A DNA stretch of 64,000 nucleotides from Mactromeris polynyma. Its lineage: Eukaryota > Mollusca > Bivalvia > Venerida > Mactridae. The translations under genes and the position numbers were made by a program. The notes under the pieces were generated by a model that saw nothing but the letters and a program-made list of their open reading frames with translations, did no database searches and was not told the origin of the DNA. Of the stretch, positions 35,306 through 47,749 are shown piece by piece; position 1 is the first letter of the stretch, and each line of letters opens with the position of its first letter. The stretch is from assembly GCA_032209605.1 (NCBI GenBank), contig JASFXZ010000035.1, positions 1,555,001 through 1,619,000 on the forward strand, given 5' to 3'.

Positions 35306-36361
35306 CTAGGGTCGAGTACAAGACTTACTTGTACGAAACAATTCCTTTATATCGGATATAACTTTATAAAACATTTCTTGATGATTCATCCGATAGCACA
35401 GATCACACAAAGCCTGCTGATAAACGTCAGCATAATCCACAGAATGATATTGACTCTTCTCTTCTAATAGTTTCGCGTACTCTTCTTTAGATGATGTAAG
35501 ATGTGTCAGGTAGTGGCCAAGATGTTCGACGTCGTCAAAATCATCCACACTAATAACTGACCCCGTCGGAAATATTGACGACGATTTACCTTTCCGTCCA
35601 CCTCTTGTAACAATAAGTATGTCGTATTTGTAATTCTCGAAAAGTTTTTCAGTGTGATAGTTATCGCATAGGGCATTTTCGAAAGCCAAGTAAAATGCGT
35701 AAGTATTATTCAAAATATCGAAGCAGTCATCATGAAATGTATTCCTCCCACAGTCCCATTTTGAACCGCATGTACCCAATACTGTAACATCTGTATGGTT
35801 TTTTAATTGATTAATGTATTCCATTCGTTTGGAGTTAGTATCACAATGAGACGTTACTATAATTGCCCCTTTTGTCTTATTTCTAGCTATGTTTAGGAAG
35901 TCCCTTCTTACAGCAGCATTTCGTTTCTTTATCTTTCCATATGGTAGATAGATATCCGTGATTAATTTGTCGTACGTCATTGTCCAATTAAATTCTCCTT
36001 TCCAGCGCGGCATCTTTAATGATCTTCTTGACTTCTCCACTAAAACCGGTGATTCGTGAGCAGCAAAAATCCATATTTGCCCTTTTCGTCTTCTCAATTC
36101 AACTTTTCTCAAACTTCGACCATCAAACAATACAGCGTCACTGTCATTTAGTAGCGACTTTTTAAATGTAAGTTCACAATTGTTGTACTTACACTTAGAG
36201 AAATCTTTACGAAGTGCCCGCCGTCTCTTTCCTAAAAATGATAAAATTGTATACCAGAGAACGAGATATTTCTTTTTTTCCACATGTTCCACGTGTTCTG
36301 GTTCTTTTTGATGTACAACTTGTTCAAAATCTAATAAGATTTCATTATCATATCCATCGAC
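35306..36361 (-). CDS. FUT-C catalytic exon, GT10 alpha-1,3-fucosyltransferase
   Basis: An intact exon of 351 codons plus stop. It starts after a TTTCAG acceptor (36362-36367) in phase 0, and the frame is open from there through the internal methionine at 36292. GT10 signatures: FNWTMTYDK..TDIYLPYG, VTSHCDTNSKRMEYI, VTVLGTCG and FENALCDNYHTEK. They are followed by SVISVDDF and the C-terminal CDLCYRMNHQEMF block. As a GDP-fucose-dependent Golgi enzyme it would decorate GlcNAc residues. It is more diverged at its start than A and B (VDGYDNEILLDFE instead of VNGYDNQIS). Its anchor exon is about 3.3 kb upstream (39657-39760); the intron has grown by insertion of about 2.2 kb of repeats (36382-38570). 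Confidence 0.9.
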   Translation of the reverse strand, partial: VDGYDNEILLDFEQVVHQKEPEHVEHVEKKKYLVLWYTILSFLGKRRRALRKDFSKCKYNNCELTFKKSLLNDSDAVLFDGRSLRKVELRRRKGQIWIFAAHESPVLVEKSRRSLKMPRWKGEFNWTMTYDKLITDIYLPYGKIKKRNAAVRRDFLNIARNKTKGAIIVTSHCDTNSKRMEYINQLKNHTDVTVLGTCGSKWDCGRNTFHDDCFDILNNTYAFYLAFENALCDNYHTEKLFENYKYDILIVTRGGRKGKSSSIFPTGSVISVDDFDDVEHLGHYLTHLTSSKEEYAKLLEEKSQYHSVDYADVYQQALCDLCYRMNHQEMFYKVISDIKELFRTSKSCTRP

Positions 36362-36387
36362 CTGAAATAATGCATTATAATAAGAAG

Positions 36388-36610
36388 GTGAGAGAATAAG
36401 TTGCTATAGGAAACGCCACATACATAAAACAGTGCCTCTCCACACAGACCTGGAAAACAACAGTCCATAAACATAAGGTACTTGAGGAGGCGCAAGGGTA
36501 AATACGTAAGGGAACAGGGGCACAAGGAATGGCCTGGTCGACCATAAGGGATAACTAAGGAGAATCAAAGAGGACAAACAGGGGGAAGTGAATATATGGA
36601 TACATTAGTG
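36388..36610 (+). repeat. R1 dispersed repeat
   Basis: GAGAGAATAAGTTGCTATAGG at the left, GGGGCACAAGGAATGGCC in the middle and GACAAACAGGGGGAAGTG near the right end. It lies within the FUT-C intron. Confidence 0.7.
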
Positions 36611-37919
36611 GAGTGACCTTTGCCTGAAAAGAGGCTTATTTCAAGAGGTAGGTGACCACAAGAGTAAAACAAACAATGTCATATACCAAAATGTTCGTCA
36701 GGGTCTGTAGTTTATCAAACTACCGGCACAAATATTCTAAAAATGGTGCGGGCCCCAAAATCTAAGATGGCGTCTAAGATGAGATGGCCGCCGTTTTTGA
36801 ATATAAATGTATAATATGAAAACGGTCATTTAAGTTTATTTTGAAAAGCAATGTGGTTATATTTCTAAGATAACTAAATTTCACTATCAGGTGCATATTC
36901 AGATTTATCCTAAACATTGAAGGTCAAATTCAAGGTCAAATGCCAGATTTGTGAAAAAATAACCATTTCACCATATATTGTTCTTAATAATTTTACAGCT
37001 GTTTGATATGTCCATGCTATACGTATATCAAAATAATCTAGAATACATAGGCCTCTAAAGCGTACTGTGAAAATGATTAAATTTGTAACCATAGATATAT
37101 CCAAGATGGCGTCCAATATGGCTGAGAAAAACAGAAAATTCACAGAATAAAAGAGTAAAAATTAAAAACTGCACTACTGTATATTCTATCACAAATAAAC
37201 ATAGTAAGGTTTGAAAATGTTTAAATTTTGTGTTTAAATGATTAAGAATGTACTTTGGTGTGAAATAGAAATAAACATAGACAACATACACAACAATATC
37301 GCTTATCAGATAAATCCGGCCGATGCACATCGATATCGATGTGGATACTGGTAAGCGGTCAATTTGTCTGTCGGTAGTTTCCGTAAGTGATCGTAAAATT
37401 TACGTTGATCATCGACTGATAACTTGTATAACACATTAACATGTAGCCCTCGGGCTATCGTAGATCTATGTATCAGACAAACGCTTGAAATATTACGTTT
37501 GATGAAACATGATATTGTTTTATTATTGAAAATTAACCTATGTGGTAGGCAAATGATTTCTCATGAAGTAAATATACGGTCCCTGATTGAAGTAATAAAA
37601 CCGGATGCAGCAAATATACAAACTATTTTAATTAACATCGAGGTCGCTTTTAGGCAATAGTTCGGGGGAAAATATGGCATTTTATAGAATGAGGTGAAAT
37701 ACTGGTGGGGCTATATATCGAATGACAATAGCTTGACTTTTAATCCGTGAATGCGTTAAATCACGGCCATATGTCCATGGTGAAATTAAACTTCATATGT
37801 TTATGATATACAGAATTTAGGCTATGTTTAACTCTGTATACAGAATGCGATCTTATTGTAATAATGATATTTAGATATTGTGATACAGATGTTACTAGCT
37901 TTAAGGCAAATAACAAAAA
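36611..37919. other. Intronic sequence with no recognised gene
   Basis: It contains AAGATGGCGTC-type phrases (36770 and 37093) and an AAGGTCAAATTCAAGGTCAAA segment, both typical of degenerate interspersed repeats. The motif CTCGGG..ATCGTAGATCTATGT at 37448 recurs in altered form at 38371. Confidence 0.4.
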
Positions 37920-38570
37920 TTAAAAGTGTGATATTTGATATTCATTTGATACTTAAGTTTGGATTTTTTACGATATAGAAATCATTCGGTCAATATTATT
38001 GATCGAAGTTATAATTTGTATTTTGACTGGAATCTATCGAGCAGATAATTCATGTCGATTATTCTCATTTATGCTCGGCCATGAGCATACTATTATTGGT
38101 CCCAGTTATAATGCACAATAGTCCTCCACTGATTTGAAATGACGATAAGAGAATAATTATAATAACAACTTTACCACACGCAAGCTAGGAACTATTTGAA
38201 AATGTAAAATTAGATGACATTTGATAGGTAGAAATTTTCTATTTAAATCGTTAATTCGGTATTATTGTCTCTTCAAAGTAAGATATCGTAGCTTGTCTTA
38301 TTTTTGTATGACAATTTATAAGTTTTAGGTAGAGAAAGTCATAGAAAGATCAGTGGTTTGGAAAAAGCCTCGGGTATCTTAGATCTATGTGGCAGTCAAA
38401 CGCTTAAAATATTAAGTTTTATGGACATAAAGAGAAAACTATTGTTCACTTAGCATTTGTTATAAACTCTTCGTCATGCAATTTCCAATTCAAATTGCAA
38501 TTACAAATAATTTTGGGTACTATTTTAAATACGCAAGATACTGTGGTGTCCGCAAATACCATAACTACAT
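37920..38570 (+). repeat. Dispersed repeat with inverted partner at 62030-62830
   Basis: Landmarks such as TTAAGTTTGGATTTTTTACG, GATTATTCTCATTTATGCTC and ATACGCAAGATACTGTGGTG reappear in reverse complement at 62041-62820. No ORF of interest is seen. Confidence 0.65.
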
Positions 38571-39656
38571 GTATATATTGAGCAAAACATGATTTATTTT
38601 AAGGTTACTTAGTTATCATGAGGTTTTATTTGTTTTTTGAGTATATTTGCTTAGTTTAGGATGGAGTAAAACATGAATGAAGAAGTCAACTCCAAAAGCA
38701 CAAAGTGACATAAAAATATAGATACAAGTAAATAATTGGAAGAGCAAAAGGGACGCAAAATGATCGGTATGGTATGTGTACTGCCTTGGAAAGTTCATTC
38801 ACAAATGTTGTTATTACTGTCGATTTAAGCTATATTATAACCGCATACAAAAATTAGAAATCTCACACATTTCCAGATTTCAAAAACTGTGTCTCCGACT
38901 TGTATTACATGAAATCAAAACATGTTATCAAACTATGTTGCAACTTCTTACATATTTGATTTTATTTTAGACGAAAATGCTTTTATTTCACTGAATTTGA
39001 CATATTTTGCAATAAGATAACTTTTCTTTCCCAAGGCATAAGCTACAGGTAATGTCATTTCTTGTTCGTTGAAAATCTGACCAGACGAGTAAGGTCGCAG
39101 AAAATTCATACTTTCGTTTTAATGACTAACTAGATATGTTTACACACTGACTTGGATGCTGCCCGCTATGTTTGTCGGGTTCTTCAGTAGAATGTAAATA
39201 TTGTGTTGGAAAGGCTCAAATTTGAAGTAAATCAAATTGAATCCATCTACCCTTCAAGCGTTATTTTGTCACCGCAATCGGACTTGACATGTATCTTATT
39301 ATCATATGCATATGTGCCCACTATGAATTGAATCCATCTATCTGTTCAAGATTTAAAAGGGCCATAACTCCTCCAAATATTGGTGAATCATAATGGAAGT
39401 CGAAATTGACCTATACTTTATTGAAACCAATCTTTGTTGGGACGGACGGAAGGACGGACAGCGGTAAATGTAGAATTGGAAGATTGGCATTTTATTAAAT
39501 GAAATGCAACGCTTGGGACTTGATCATACCACATAGCTTAAAGGCTTATTATAAAAATGTTATACCTCTTTAATACTCATAATTATGTAAGTTTATACTA
39601 AAATATTATAGTTTGAAATTAAATCAATATGTATATAGTAAGCATGGAATAATTAC
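38571..39656 (-). other. FUT-C intron, part homologous to A and B introns
   Basis: GGATGGAGTAAAACATGAA and GAAAGTTCATTCACAAATG match the A intron (1672-1860) in diverged form. No coding sequence. Confidence 0.55.
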
Positions 39657-39760
39657 CTTTACTGTCAGCTTTGTATTTACGTCTATGTAGTACTGTTCCA
39701 ACGCAAACATGAGCACGACGAATACTAACAGCCCAGAGAACATTCCAAAGTACCAAAATA
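39657..39760 (-). CDS. FUT-C signal-anchor exon
   Basis: A 104-bp exon between a TTTCAG acceptor and a GTAATT donor. Two bases complete a split codon, then 34 codons encode a hydrophobic anchor (GMFSGLLVFVVLMFAL) and a polar start of the stem. It ends in phase 0 like the A and B exons, so the 6-bp length difference keeps the frame. The exon is much more diverged from A and B than the catalytic part is. Confidence 0.65.
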
Positions 39761-39788
39761 CTGAAAGAAAATGGTTGTATTCATAGTA

Positions 39789-39952
39789 CAGTAAAACCTC
39801 AATAATAAGACCACCTTTGGGTCATTTGAAAACTTGTCATCTTATTGAGGTGGTCTTGATATTGAGGCTGAACAAAGAGCAAGACCAGTGAAAATGGACT
39901 TGAAAATTGTGGTCTTAATATTGAGGTGGTCTTAAGATGTGATGTTTTACTG
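39789..39952. mobile_element. 164-bp MITE with TA target duplication
   Basis: CAGTAAAACCTCAATAATAA at the left is matched by an inverted GTGATGTTTTACTG end at the right, each next to TA. Interior blocks such as ATTGAGGTGGTCTT occur in both orientations. A second, incomplete copy lies at about 40016-40130. TA duplication and CAGT ends fit pogo/mariner-type MITEs. Confidence 0.65.
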
Positions 39953-39954
39953 TA

Positions 39955-40220
39955 ATTTATATCGGCTTCCATGTAGCAATGATTATCAGTACCAGTAATA
40001 ACAGCCCAGAGAACAGTCTTATTGAGGTCGAATAAAAAGCAAAACAGTGCAAATGGACTTGATAATTGTGGTATTAAATTTGAGGAGGTCTTATTATTGA
40101 GGTGGTCTCCAAGTGAGTGTGAACTGTAATTGGTATCAACGTCCATGTAGCAATGTACCACCGAAATGTTGATCAATGTCAGTACTAAGCCCAGAGAACA
40201 TTCCAAGGTAACAAGATGCT
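39955..40220 (-). pseudogene. Two decayed extra copies of the FUT signal-anchor exon
   Basis: On the minus strand, 40130-40216 starts after a TTTTCAG acceptor and reads CATCTTGTTACCTTGGAATG then TTCTCTGGGCTTAG, clearly related to the exon at 39657-39760. A shorter piece at about 39955-40018 retains TTCTCTGGGCTGTTA. Both have lost frame or ends, and MITE sequence separates them. The long ORF across this region (39799-40206) is a chance product of these pieces. Confidence 0.55.
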
Positions 40221-41616
40221 GAAAAAAGGCTAAGCAACAGTTGTTGATGTGCCGATAAATAGTGTAAGGTGTGGGAAAGCGCCTATATTAAGCACCATTT
40301 TACGATACAATAATAACCATGAGTTCGATTAAGCACATAAGTATATACACATATAAATTAGATTTGACATATCACCTCCTATATGCATCTAGCGTGTCGA
40401 ATTTAAAGCTACGAACATTTGATGTTATGCGGTTTTAAGTACATGTCACTTATTACTATATATGCTATTTGTTTTTTACAGGCAATTGAACATCTTCGTT
40501 GTCATAATTGGATTAACATCTCATATAATACTGAATACTTTATTAACTGTTGAAAGATAAATGCTTAGTTCAACCTCCGACGATTTATTTCAAACTAAAT
40601 TGTGTAATATAAGACTTATTCCGATGTATTTTTATTGTTGTTCAATAACACTTAGTAAGTAACTTTCACGTTGACAAAATGTATATAAACATGTATGTGT
40701 TGTGGACGATTTACATTGTACAAGTCTTAATAAAATGTCTGTTCTGTTCTGTTCATATAATGTTGTTTGTTTAAAGATTAATTTTATTTTCCCCAACATG
40801 ACGATAGCACTTGTATGGTAATTTATTTGTGGAAAAAATGTATTACAATTCCTATTCTTCATGATTTTAACTTAAACTATTTGATTATATTTTGTGTGAA
40901 CGATATGTATAACAGTATGTGAATTGTAGTATTAGTACTTAACATTCCAATATAACATAATATAATATTTTATTTACTTTAACCAATTTCATTTTTTTTC
41001 TATTGAAAAATTATGTCTCAATACAAGGTGTGAAATGTGATACATTTCAACCAACTGTTTGTCATCCATGTGTATTTTCACACATTTGTGTTAAGTAATT
41101 GACTTACATCAAAGGTGTAAAGATAACTTGTCAATTACTTCCAAATACTTTTATTTATCAGTCATAATATCGTGTTGTTAATTTCTTGTATCCTAAAAGT
41201 CAGTCAATGAAAATATAAAGATCCCATATCGTGCGTTATTACATGTACTGAGTACTAAAATGTCAATATATATTATTAATTAAAACGTATACTGAAGAAA
41301 ACAGATACAGTTTTGTTTGCAAATATATTATGATACATGTAATATTCGAAAGCAAAATATACACAACTACATACATACTGATACATCAAGATAAATGCTA
41401 CAGTCCTAGGCAATTTCATCATGCTGGCTAAACACAGAGGGGTGGCTAATTAAGTCGCGAATGATAATGATTATGAGACGTTAAAGTGGCGTATATATAA
41501 TCGGTTATAGCATGGAGCCAATATCGATCAGATCTGGGGAGTCTTGCGATGAGCCAGAAAGTTGGACATGAGTGTGTCTGTGACACGCATATCAACATTC
41601 AGTTTTGTCTTGAGTT
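40221..41616. other. Non-coding, with a LINE-like 3' end
   Basis: At 40690-40757 a segment ends AATAAAATGTCTG followed by TTCTGTTCTG, the same tail type as at 12074. Otherwise only AT-rich sequence is seen. A TATATAA at about 41494 has no gene behind it. Confidence 0.45.
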
Positions 41617-42893
41617 GGACCCGTTTTATCAATATTCGTACAAACGAGCGTTCGTAAGATACGAAATGTTCGTAAGAATTTTCTTACGAAAATACTTACG
41701 ATCGTTTCATCAAAATGTGTCACTTTTAAGTAATGTCATGTATGACTGCGATCTTACGAATAAGAATGTTCGTGCGCACAGTAAATCAGTACACGCTCTT
41801 CTTTGGGATGTCAAACTAGACGTGTCTCACGTCGTCTCTCAGTCGTCTGTTGAGAAACAAAAATATAACCGCCTATCCATCTGTTGTCAGTAGGCAAACA
41901 AACTTCTCAGAGGAAGACGAGCAAACTTCGGTGGACAGCTGCTTAAAAGTATTGGTACAATGTAACAGAACACTGAACAGTATTCAGTTAGATATGTCGG
42001 CAGATATGCACTCAAAGCATATTTCTTAAAGAGGAGGTTTGCTATTTCATGTCTGATGACTAAGACGCGAATAAATAGGGACTGGTCATAAGAGGTTCGA
42101 ACTGAAATATGAAAGTACTGTAGTGGTGTTGCGCTTGATGAGGTTTTCGAACTCACACCACCCCTCTACCCCTGCATGGCGCTCTACAAACTGTAGTAAC
42201 CAGTTGGCTGTATCATCCCACACCGATGCTCTCCTCCCACTTACGTCACTACACTTTTGCTACCTTCATATAAATGCAGGTGGATGTGCACCCAGTGTTG
42301 GGCTCGACCCCACCCCAACTCTCGCAAGGTGCTCTACCGTTTCGTCACACTCCACTACACAGCTTAAGAAACAGTATATTGAGTGGTATTCTATGCTCAG
42401 AAGGATGAAAACTTGCTTAAATAGTTTATTATTTTCTTGAGTTTTCACGATCTTGAAGATCTAATTTATTGAGGATTTAATACTTAATTGTAAGTCAAAT
42501 ATCATTGAGGTTGTCATTCAGCTGGTGATGTTAATGATGCTGACTATTATTAAAGAAATGTGAAATGCTGCTTACAGTCATTACCAGAGTAGTTCTAATG
42601 GTTTATAAGAGCTCATAATTAATCTTTCTTGATATATAAAGTCATCAATTCCATGTCTTAACAGTTTAAAATTAAGCTTAGTAATAACCAAATAATAATA
42701 TTAAATTTTAAAAGTTGTATGACATAGTTGATACTGTACTTTAAATGTAAACCATACATTTATATTCCATGTACAATTCCACATACACACTATTCTTATT
42801 CCATCTTCAAATTACCTTTTAATTGTTAGAAGTTTTACTTTGTTCGATTGACTACGAAACTTTTGTGCGTAAGAACGTTGATAAAACGGGTCC
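41617..42893. mobile_element. 1.28 kb non-autonomous TIR element
   Basis: The left end GGACCCGTTTTATCAA and the right end TTGATAAAACGGGTCC are perfect inverted complements, and similarity extends into the TTCGTACG-type arms. The left arm carries a nested set of TTCGTAAG/CTTACGAA repeats that could form hairpins. No transposase and no clear target duplication. The ORFs within show no motifs. Confidence 0.7.
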
Positions 42894-43239
42894 ATAAATA
42901 ATGATCGTGTTTTGGTGGAAATATGATATCCATTGGTCGTTGTTGAATGATCGTCTCCAAACATTGAAAGTCTATTCCGATCAAAACTTGTATGTCATAC
43001 CATTTCAATCACATTCATTGAGAAATATTTAATTAATTACAATGAAATAAGCATTTTAGTCACAAAATCAATCTTCCAACCCCGCTTCGTAAATACTGAC
43101 AAGCGTTTGTCAGGTAGATCGAGCAAGAATAGTCGCCCCTGACAAATGTTATACTAGGGCATCAATGGAAATATACGTAGAACGATAAAATAACAGTCAC
43201 TGTATATGCTGGAACTTCTTTTAAACAAAATACAAGCAG

Positions 43240-43485
43240 CAGATTGTAGATATCGAAAATACTAGCATTTTCCTTATATTTAAGATAAAAGTTAAGACTG
43301 CTAAGAGGTACCATTCAGTTAAGGAGAAAAACAAACAATATCTTAAGATAATATGCTTTGTGAATACCACTTAAGATTTTTCTTGAAATCTAAGGAAGAA
43401 ATGCAAGAAAAATCTTAAATTTAATGGAAATCTTAGGATTTAAGATAAATTTTCAACTTAAGATGTATATTCAATACGGGCCCAG
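43240..43485. repeat. Decayed relative of the 31199-34542 element end
   Basis: GTGAATACCACTTAAGAT and repeated AAATCTTAA/CTTAAGAT blocks, ending TTCAATACGGGCCC, resemble the CTTAAG-rich arm and GTATTC terminus of the larger element. Confidence 0.45.
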
Positions 43486-43959
43486 ACCGAGAGAATAACT
43501 AGACACTATGGTCATACATACCAACTAGAGGCGGACATGGTTCATAATACGACAATATTGCTCAACTAGGGACGGACTTATACAGCTCAGGACTATACTG
43601 ACCAATTAAAAGGTGGAGATCATGTAGCTTAGGATCATACTGACCAATTAAGAAACGGGGATTATGATTACGGTTGATTGGAAACGAGGCTTTAAAAAAT
43701 GGCGGTGTTTTATTAGCTAAAGTGAACAAAATCGATTAAAATACTAAATTGGACAGATATACGAGTGTTTTGTGCATCTGTGAGTGGCAAACAATATAAC
43801 TGTTGAGTTTTAGCGCAAATTGTGTTAATTTTGACAACAACAAAGTCGTAATATGTCGTCGAATGACTAAACAAAAAACGGAATAATGGCGGGGCCATTT
43901 CTTCTAAAAATGAGAAGGAGGATCGGGCACAAGTAAAACCCACTGACACGCTGCCCCAA

Positions 43960-44800
43960 CCCATGATAACATCGTATCCCCAACCGGTATATTTTCCACA
44001 AATGGGCGTGCAAGGTCCAAGACCAAACCAAATGTTTCGTCCGGCCTTTCATGGATACCCCACCAACGACGGCCTATTTGAAGTTATCCAAGAAATGAAT
44101 TCTAGGCTTAAGTCTACTGAACAAAATGTTGCGAAAATATCTCCTATTGAAAAAGATTTGACTTACTTGAAAACCCAATTTATATAAAATAATTATTGAT
44201 GTTGAATCATTCTGTCAAACGTAAAGCGATGTTACTATTGAAGTTTTTAATACACAAAGGCAAATGAATGATACATTTCTAGAACTGAAGCGTCAAAATC
44301 ACAACATTGAATCTGTTATCCACAATTTACTGACACAAAACACCAAGTTGAATACACTTTGCTTGGATGTTCAAACGAAAATCATGGAAACTAACTTGAT
44401 AATATTTGGTGTCGAGGAGACCCGAAGTAATGATAACAATAAAAACGATCAAAATAACCAAAATACTGAAAGTACAAATGTTCAAGTCGACGCCGAAGTG
44501 TCTCAATAAGTACCACGAAAAATACTGAGCGTAAAACTATCAGAGAAAATTTTGCTTAAAACAGGCTCTGAAAATTCACGTTGAAGAAAATGAAGATATA
44601 TCAAAAGAATGTCCTGTGTCAATTGTTGAATTAAAGTTTGACCGTGTCTATCGTGTCTGTCGTAAACCCTCACAAAGCGGCACGACCTAGACCTATAGTA
44701 GCAAAATTCTTTGCTTTAATCGATCGAGATGCCGTCAGGAAAGCTGGTATGTTGTTAATTAAGATGAGAGAGAGTGTTAAAATATATTAACATTTTCCGA
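43960..44800 (+). pseudogene. LINE ORF1 remnant, L1-like
   Basis: Pieces in shifting frames follow ORF1p order. There is a Pro-rich N-terminus (43963-44187), a coiled-coil-like stretch with TNLIIFGVEE (44264-44509), and a C-terminal-domain-like block at about 44686-44850 (RPRPIVAKFFALIDRD and PREIEDRRRKLYP). Frameshifts and stops separate them. In L1-type elements ORF1p binds the RNA; this copy cannot make a complete protein. Confidence 0.6.
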
Positions 44801-45984
44801 GAGAAATTGAAGATAGACGCAGGAAGCTATACCCAGCAGTATGTAGACTCAGTGCTCTTTGATGAAAATTCGGAGACATATATTGATAAATATGGTCATA
44901 CCCAGTATCTTCATCACAACATCCAACCTGAATAAAGTAACAAACCGGACTACGGTAGACAACGAGCGCCACTTGACCAAAGTCAGTTCAACCCAGTCTC
45001 CTCACAAACAACTAGACAAATAGGCCAGTGGTCTTACTCATTTCATCGCACTGATCTTCCCCAAATCTCAGCCAAACGTTTATCATTTGAGACACGAAAC
45101 CGCTTCAGTGCGCTTAAAGTCGATCGATCTTCCCCTTGACCTTGATACTAACTTGAAGCGTCAAAACATTTATGAAAATGAAGGCGATTTACAGTTTGCT
45201 GTTGACCCCACAGCACCACCTCAATTAGTGCTCACAACAGACGACAGTGATATGTGTCAATAGGACAGGTATGGAGAGTCACGTAACTTTAACCGTGTAC
45301 CCGATTTAAATAACCCACCTATAAACAATATCAATTCATCGTCACTTAGTGATAATACTAGCACGTGTAAGAAGTACGGAAACAGAGATACATGTGTTAT
45401 TGACTATTATTGGAGTCACACTCGTGACTATAATCATATACATGTAATACCAAACAATTATCTGAACATTTTTCCTTACTCTTGTACGATTAAGAGTACA
45501 TCAAGTGATAACTTACACACTAATAATGAAACAAGTGACACGTATAATTGCTTTTTTCCATTTTATACTGTTTCACCTTTTATGCATATATATGTACAAA
45601 TAATGTCAAATGTTACTCTGAATTTATGCATGTAGGACTAGAATGTTACGATTGTAGATGCAATTACTCTAATCCTATTTATTACTCATTAACTATAACT
45701 ATTCAATAACTTATTGGACATCATGCGCTAACTCTGAATATGACTTACCCGGTGTTGGTAGCGATAACACCTCGGGTACGTCTGACACAAACATTGATGT
45801 TCCCGTGGACAACTTAGACAGATATTGTAATGAAAAAAAAACCTTCCACTCAATCTCCTGTGGAAGAATATGTAAATATGGATATTGATGACTCAGACAA
45901 TGTAACAAATCTTTCTTTAAACGTCTATGGATAAAAGTCGAAGTTAATATGTCCAGAATTCATTGAAGTTTTGAATAATTATAC

Positions 45985-47662
45985 AGTATAATACGTCTAC
46001 AAGAGACAAAAATAGATGACTCGGATTATATATCCATACCTGGATACAAATTATTTGTTAAAAATAGACAATGTCTCACAAATAGAAAATCTGGAGGACT
46101 AGCTTTGGCAGTCAAAGATAAGCTGTCAAAGCATACTTCTGTATTGGGGACTGACTCTAAGCTAGTCTTATGGTTTACTATTTCAAAAACATTGTGTAAA
46201 ACCGACACAGATTTATAGTGCGGCGTTGTTTATATACCACCTGAAAACTCCATTATTCCATAGTAGACCCATTTTTAGATATACAGACTGAAATAAGTCG
46301 ACATCTTAGTAAATTTGATACCTTTTGTCTCTTCGGAGATTTTAATTGTAGAAGAAAGAGTATTATCTTGAATCGCAAAATTTGGTTAGATTATTTTTGT
46401 GAAATGAATAATTTTGACCTATCTGAAAATGTTCGTAGGTTACGTGATATTAATGACAAAATTGCAAATAACTATGGTTATCAATTTTTAGATTTTTTTA
46501 GATTAAATTACCTCTACATTCTAAACGGAAGAACGATGATATCCCTGGTAAAACTACATGCAAAAATGTCAGTACTGTCGATTATTTTATTTGTAACTCA
46601 AGTTTTTTCAAAAACGTGTTGTCACTTAAGGTCTTAGAACATTCCCCATTGTTATATGATGTACACTGTCCCATAGAACTAACATTAAACTTTAAGTACT
46701 TCCCCTGTTCAAAATTACAACCAAATCTACAGCCTTCTATTAAATTGTGAAATAATCCTTGATAAAATAGATTATAAAGAAATAGAAAATATTGAACAAA
46801 TCCTGCTGCAATATGAAACAAACGCCACTTTTGATCAACAAAACGCTGACGAAATAGTAAAAAGTATCTCTTCATTATTCTTAAATACATGTAAAGAAGC
46901 GTTTGGATTCAAGCACAATGATTATAGAAACACTAATAAAACAGACAACTCTAGAGATAACTCCCCTTGGTTTGCATTTAAATGTAGAAAAGCAAGAAAT
47001 AAATTTAACAGGGCAAAGTATTTGTACAACTAAGACAGACGTTAGAAAATAAAAAAAATATAAAAGAAAAAAGAAAAACCTATAAAAGCACGTTAAACTA
47101 TAATTACAACGAATACAATAGAAAACATATAACTAAGCTTCGCAAACTCCAAAAAACAGATCCACAAAAGTATTGGAAAATTCTTAACCTTAAAAAGACC
47201 GAAGGTACCGAAGCTTACCTAAGTGACTTGTATACGCTTTTTAAATCAAACTTTAACGAAAATATTGATCACACAAATGACTTGAATGAGGAACAAACCC
47301 ATGAAAAACACCAAATGGACGATCTTTCAAATGACTGTATCAATGGTGAAATATATCACAGATAGAACGGGCTATTAAATTATTAAATAATAGCAAAGTA
47401 AGTGGATATGACAAAATTGTCAATGAACAAATAAAACATTTCTACCCTCCATTGAAAACTATTTATCACAAACTATTTAATTTAGTATTCGACTGTGGGA
47501 TTATCCCTTAATCTTGGACAATTGGAATCATCAATCCAATCTACAGAAATAAAAATTATGTCACAAAACTTGAAAATTACAGACCAATTACATTATTAAG
47601 TTGTTTAGGAAAAAAATTCACATGTATTATTGACACAAGAATAAGCAACTACGCTCTAGTCT
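45985..47662 (+). pseudogene. LINE ORF2 remnant: endonuclease and start of reverse transcriptase
   Basis: An APE-type endonuclease is recognisable from ETKIDDSDYISIPGY (about 45998) through GGLALAVKDKLS to LFGDFNCR (about 46330). The linker region follows (DPQKYWKILNLKK near 47159). The RT entry segments are LLNNSKVSGYDKI (about 47381) and NYRPITLLSCLGKKFT (about 47577). Several stops and frameshifts break the frame. It ends at about 47662, before the catalytic YADD-type motif, and does not resume to the right of the Polinton, so the 3' end was lost before or separately from that insertion. Confidence 0.7.
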
Positions 47663-47681
47663 AATGAAGTATTACATAACT

Positions 47682-47735
47682 GATATGCAAATAGCAAAGC
47701 CATGTTAGTACGGCTGCACCGAAAAACTGTTTTCA
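47682..47735 (+). repeat. SINE fragment shared with 19244-19300
   Basis: TAGCAAAGCCATGTTAGTAC and GGCTGCACCGAAAAA match the unit-A copy. It lies at the junction between the LINE remnant and the Polinton target site. Confidence 0.6.
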
Positions 47736-47743
47736 TTTGCAGA

Positions 47744-47749
47744 CCAATT
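47744..47749 (+). repeat. 6-bp target-site duplication, left
   Basis: CCAATT stands directly before the left TIR and is repeated exactly at 57634-57639. Six-base duplications are a hallmark of Polinton/Maverick insertion. Confidence 0.9.

Noticed and set aside
39799..40206. 135-codon minus-strand ORF
   Set aside because: Composed of decayed signal-anchor exon copies and MITE sequence; not a separate gene.
41549..42448. ORFs of 60-114 codons on both strands
   Set aside because: Inside or overlapping the left part of a non-autonomous TIR element; no transposase or other motif.
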